Shown: positions 4,800 through 7,952 of the stretch, piece after piece
Layout of the letters: each line of letters begins with the position of its first letter
Position numbering within the stretch: the first letter of the stretch is position 1
Source of the DNA: Candidatus Aerophobota bacterium
Lineage (GTDB): Bacteria; Aerophobota; Aerophobia; Aerophobales; B3-G15
NCBI GenBank assembly: GCA_021163905.1
Contig: JAGGTG010000107.1
Span: forward strand, 1 to 7,952
DNA length: 7,952 nt
Direction: 5' to 3'
Made by a program: the position numbers and the translations under genes
Notes under the pieces: generated by a model
Seen by the model: the letters and a program-made list of their open reading frames with translations, nothing else
Database searches by the model: none
What the model was told of the DNA's origin: nothing

Positions 4800-7016
4800 T
4801 TACATCAAAGGCGGCATAGAAAGAGCGGGGTGATTTTTTTTCTTAAGGAATTCCAAAAGCTCCTCTGAAGTAGTAGCATCCTTTTCCGTTGCAATTTTAT
4901 CTATAAACTCAGGATCTCCCATCTCTTCAAGTCTTTTCTCTAACCTCTCTCTTATCTCTTCTTTAAGCTCTGATGGCATCCAGACTACTCTCTTTATGCC
5001 TCCATCGGCAGAGATAAACTTCCTGCTTGTAATGTAAACCTTACCAATCCCTAAAAATCCAGGTGTCTGCACCCCTCCTCCCACCTGGCCAGCCATGGTG
5101 CTAAAGGTCATTCCAATAGGGGTCATCCCTGTAAATTCACGATTTACAATCATAACCCCATTTGCCTCGGGCAAAACTGCAACAATACACTCAAAACAAC
5201 CACAGCTTGTCATTGGGTCTTCCATTATGGAATAAGCCTTAAATCTTTCTAAATTTCCATGAGATTTCACCTTAAGATATTCATTCACACCTTCCCACTC
5301 GCCTTTAACAGGATCAAGACATTTTCCTTTTTTAACTGGTTCATTTGGTCCATGAGGATTAAGCTGATATGATGCTTTGCAATCAAGCCAGGTATAAGCC
5401 CCACAAAGTCCCAGTCTTTCCGGAGTTACAATGCACACATGATCCGGTGCGTAGGATTGGCAAAGAATACAACTATAGAAAGTATCAACATCCTCGTCAG
5501 TCATTCCAGCTAATCTCTCATCTCTTTGATGATAAATTTTCTTTGCCTCTTCTAAAGGCTTCTTCATTTTCTCCTCATCAGTAATTAGTGTAACCTGGAC
5601 TTTATCCACAATTCCCGAATACTCGTCATGAATCTTTGCTATTAAAATCTCACCAAAATGTTTTAATCTAAATCCCTTTTGATAAGCTTCCTTACTTATT
5701 CTTATCCAGGCAATAGCTCTTTGACCCATATGAAAAATACCATTGGCGCAAGATAAAAACTCATGAATTCTGCGTTCAATAACGGTCTCAAAATCTTCAC
5801 TAAAGTTTCTTCCTGCAACATCCACTAAAATACCAAGTGGCATTGCTGCTCCCTGTTCAACTGTATCAACATCAGGACCTACAATTTCAATTTTACCGTC
5901 CTCTACTTCATCCATAGGACGGCCCCTCAAAAGCTCAAAAGCCACACTCCTTTTTCCACCAAACTCAACCTGCATCTGCTCTTTTCTAACTCTCTCACCT
6001 TCAAATCCTGCACCATATGGAACGGGTATGGGGATCTCGGTAACTTTTATCTCAAGTCCCCTTACCTCAATGGCTTTGCTCACTATCTTATTAAGGGGAA
6101 TATTAGAAACAACATGCTCATAAGTGCAAATTCCAGTAGGAAGGATCTGGGGAATATTTACATCAGATAAAGTAGGAAATCCAAAATTAATAGCTCCAGC
6201 AGCGGCTGCATATTTTTCATCGGTTAGAAGCTGACCACTTCCATTTACCTCTGGGTCAGCTCCAAGAGCAAGAACAAAGGCATGGACTCTTTCCTTATTA
6301 TAAAGCAAAATCTTTCTTGCAGCATCCATATCCCCGGGCTTTATCCCTCCAAAGGTCAGGGCAGCTCTTACAGCGAAATTCAATGCATGAACGGCAGCTG
6401 ATGTATCTTTACCATAAGGGACAAGGAAAGTATCCCAGTTCATCTCAATTCCTTCCTCGGCAAGCTGTTCAGCCATACTTTTCCCACCTGATGAGGAAGC
6501 CATAAAAACAAGAATATTTTTTTCCTGCAGGGATCTTGCAAGCTCGACCGCCTGTTCATTTGTGGGTAAAGCTCCAACACAAGCAGCAAAACCAGGCATT
6601 CTACCATCAACCAGTTTTATTCCCTGCATTCTCAAAGTAGCATCATCGGTGAAACCAAGCCATATTCCTTTAGGCTCATCGCCGGTAAGATACTTTAATG
6701 CCTCAATAATTTCAGTGGCAATTAAAGCAGCAATCCCCGCATCAAGTGTATTTCCGAGGTAGGGAAGCCACACCTTTTCTGATGGAACAGGCGGCAAGAG
6801 TTTTTTTGCCCACTCCAATGCTTTTTTAGCATCAGCCAGGGTCTCTACTTTTATCCCGGTGAGAGCTAAAATCAGGGGTAAATAATAAGCAGTATTGGGA
6901 AAGCCTACCTCCTGTTTTTCTCCCTTTTCCTCAATTAACTTGTTTAACTTCTCATCGGCTTCTTTTACATATTTATGAGCCCCACGTATTGCTGCTGAAG
7001 CAATTATCTTAGACAT
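4800..7016 (-). CDS. acsB: CO-methylating acetyl-CoA synthase, CODH/ACS catalytic subunit
   Basis: Joins a methyl group from the corrinoid iron-sulfur protein, CO from CO dehydrogenase and CoA into acetyl-CoA; core of the Wood-Ljungdahl pathway, cytoplasmic, forming a complex with the CODH subunit. At 738 residues it is the full bacterial type, including the N-terminal CODH-contacting domain that archaeal CdhC lacks. It aligns with Moorella AcsB (from memory) with a constant offset of 10 at the active site. Cys516, 519, 528 and 538 (SCILCQ, HVC, GLCGA) should bind the [4Fe-4S]. Cys605-Gly606-Cys607 in MTSCGCFE should hold the distal Ni and, with Cys519, bridge to the proximal Ni. The family-typical GFPNTAYYLP (38-47), GPDVDTVEQG (380-389), TPGFLGIGK (651-659) and C-terminal HPALSMPPLM are present. 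Position 522 is Tyr where Moorella has Phe512. The start is ATG with AGGAGGTT upstream. It lies 22 nt after an FAD oxidoreductase, likely in one operon whose promoter is beyond the window. Confidence 0.97.
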   Translation of the reverse strand: MSKIIASAAIRGAHKYVKEADEKLNKLIEEKGEKQEVGFPNTAYYLPLILALTGIKVETLADAKKALEWAKKLLPPVPSEKVWLPYLGNTLDAGIAALIATEIIEALKYLTGDEPKGIWLGFTDDATLRMQGIKLVDGRMPGFAACVGALPTNEQAVELARSLQEKNILVFMASSSGGKSMAEQLAEEGIEMNWDTFLVPYGKDTSAAVHALNFAVRAALTFGGIKPGDMDAARKILLYNKERVHAFVLALGADPEVNGSGQLLTDEKYAAAAGAINFGFPTLSDVNIPQILPTGICTYEHVVSNIPLNKIVSKAIEVRGLEIKVTEIPIPVPYGAGFEGERVRKEQMQVEFGGKRSVAFELLRGRPMDEVEDGKIEIVGPDVDTVEQGAAMPLGILVDVAGRNFSEDFETVIERRIHEFLSCANGIFHMGQRAIAWIRISKEAYQKGFRLKHFGEILIAKIHDEYSGIVDKVQVTLITDEEKMKKPLEEAKKIYHQRDERLAGMTDEDVDTFYSCILCQSYAPDHVCIVTPERLGLCGAYTWLDCKASYQLNPHGPNEPVKKGKCLDPVKGEWEGVNEYLKVKSHGNLERFKAYSIMEDPMTSCGCFECIVAVLPEANGVMIVNREFTGMTPIGMTFSTMAGQVGGGVQTPGFLGIGKVYITSRKFISADGGIKRVVWMPSELKEEIRERLEKRLEEMGDPEFIDKIATEKDATTSEELLEFLKKKNHPALSMPPLM

Positions 7017-7020
7017 TATT

Positions 7021-7028
7021 AACCTCCT
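7021..7028 (-). promoter_or_regulatory. Strong ribosome binding site of acsB
   Basis: AGGAGGTT on the minus strand is a near-perfect anti-16S match, with the AGGAGG core 6 nt from the ATG at 7016. It is the strongest Shine-Dalgarno in the window, which fits a highly translated catabolic/anabolic core enzyme. Confidence 0.85.
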
Positions 7029-7038
7029 AATCTGGTAG

Positions 7039-7952
7039 TTATGCTATTTTTATTATTTCTCCCTGCATGGAAACACTTTCCCGTAAGCCTTCCTTTTCCT
7101 CCAGGAGATCTTTTACCTTTGGATAGTCAAGATAATCCTCCAGTAAGATATCCCTTATTGAGGACACATCCGCCTTTTTTCTTATTAAGGCTGTATATAC
7201 TCCAGCATTTTCTATATTATTTATTGTTATAAAACCAACCAACCTATTTCCCTTAAGTACAACTTTTTTATATTTGTAGTGCCTGGGGTCAGACTTTACC
7301 AGCTCCTCATAACCTTTTTCTCTTACTCTCACATAACCAACCGAGATAAATGGCAAACCAAAAAAGTCAGCTGAATTTGCTCCTACGGAGCCGGGATATT
7401 TCTTCCTTTTCTCCACCATATTCACTCCAGCAATTCTCCCCTGTTCACAGGCAGCTGTCCACAAAGCATTAACATTTCCTCTTTCAAGTACAAGATCTTT
7501 AGTTTCAGCAACATCTCCGGCAGCAAAAATATCTTCAACGCTTGTTTGGAGAAAATCATCTGTAATAATTCCCCAGTGGACTCTTACAGGGGAGTTCTCA
7601 ACTAAAGATGTATTACAGCTAACCCCCTTTCCAACTATTACAAGCTTAGCGGAAATTTTTTCTCCATTATCCAGTTTTACCTCCTGCACTTCACCATCAC
7701 CCAGAATCTCCTCTGGAGCAATTCCCGTGCGAATAATTATCCCATTTTCCTGGAGCCATCCACCTATTATTTGAGCTGCCTCGGAATCTACCACCTGTGA
7801 TAATACCCTGGGGGATTTAACCATCACCTTAACATTGATACCTCTTTTTTTTAATCCATATGCGGCTTTCAGTCCAATGAGTCCCCCTCCAAATATTACA
7901 GCTTCTCCAGCTTTATCGGCTAATTTAATAATCTCATCAGCATCGGTTAATG
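7039..7952 (-). CDS. FAD/NAD(P)-dependent oxidoreductase, 5'-truncated by window edge
   Basis: Flavoprotein of the pyridine nucleotide-disulfide oxidoreductase superfamily, in the NADH:rubredoxin reductase/NirB-like branch; a cytoplasmic electron-transfer enzyme. The frame is open to the window end, so the 303 visible residues lack roughly the first 110-120, including the N-terminal FAD-binding GxGxxG. The GTG at 7825-7827 is internal. In the visible part, VIFGGGLIGLKAA (18-30) is the NAD(P)-binding Rossmann loop and DIFAAGDVAE (140-149) is the classic FAD-contact strand. From about 200 onward the sequence looks like the NADH-rubredoxin reductase C-terminal domain (VVLKGNRLVGF, 230-240). I see no CxxxxC redox disulfide here, so a lipoamide dehydrogenase-type activity is unlikely on this evidence. 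It lies 22 nt upstream of acsB. By analogy with the FNOR flavoproteins linked to cooS/cooF in CO-oxidising bacteria, it may connect CODH/ACS-derived electrons (via ferredoxin or rubredoxin) to NAD(P)H; that is inferred from context. Confidence 0.85.
   Translation of the reverse strand, partial: LTDADEIIKLADKAGEAVIFGGGLIGLKAAYGLKKRGINVKVMVKSPRVLSQVVDSEAAQIIGGWLQENGIIIRTGIAPEEILGDGEVQEVKLDNGEKISAKLVIVGKGVSCNTSLVENSPVRVHWGIITDDFLQTSVEDIFAAGDVAETKDLVLERGNVNALWTAACEQGRIAGVNMVEKRKKYPGSVGANSADFFGLPFISVGYVRVREKGYEELVKSDPRHYKYKKVVLKGNRLVGFITINNIENAGVYTALIRKKADVSSIRDILLEDYLDYPKVKDLLEEKEGLRESVSMQGEIIKIA

Noticed and set aside
7825..7827. GTG as the start of the FAD oxidoreductase
   Set aside because: The frame continues to the window end and encodes the NAD(P)-binding GGGLIG loop upstream of it; no ribosome binding site precedes it.

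Overview
The window comes from an AT-leaning genome (roughly 40% G+C by eye) of an anaerobic bacterium that carries the carbonyl branch of the Wood-Ljungdahl pathway. The anchor is a complete bacterial-type acetyl-CoA synthase gene (acsB) with every A-cluster cysteine in place. The canonical Shine-Dalgarno sites, one consensus sigma70-type promoter and a short anaerobe-type ThiC also point to Bacteria rather than Archaea. I cannot assign a phylum; an uncultured acetogen-like or CO-metabolising lineage is plausible.

Layout. Positions 2-880 (+ strand) are the 3' part of a class II aldolase gene whose start lies before the window. It converges on a minus-strand series that fills the rest. Reading in the direction of transcription (right to left), the first unit is an FAD/NAD(P)-dependent oxidoreductase (5' end beyond position 7952) followed 22 nt later by acsB. 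A 430-nt non-coding spacer follows. The second unit is thrC, then a GldA-like metal-dependent alcohol dehydrogenase, then thiC. These three are tightly packed (3-nt gap, then a 1-nt TAATG overlap) and are led by a promoter with exact TTGACA and TATAAT hexamers 16 nt apart.

How the genes work together. AcsB condenses a methyl group, CO and CoA into acetyl-CoA. The flavoprotein upstream fits an electron-transfer partner that links low-potential carriers of the CODH/ACS system to NAD(P)H, but this is inferred from context. The thrC-gldA-like-thiC unit combines threonine synthesis, an uncharacterised polyol/alcohol dehydrogenase and the pyrimidine branch of thiamine synthesis. No common pathway for the three is obvious.

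Most unusual element. The acsB-thrC spacer holds three different short-period degenerate tandem arrays: a 9-nt family of about 20 copies, and two separate 7-nt families of 4-5 copies each. The 9-nt array sits directly upstream of the thrC promoter, and one 7-nt array abuts the acsB stop codon. No coding sequence, CRISPR, RNA gene or clear terminator explains them.
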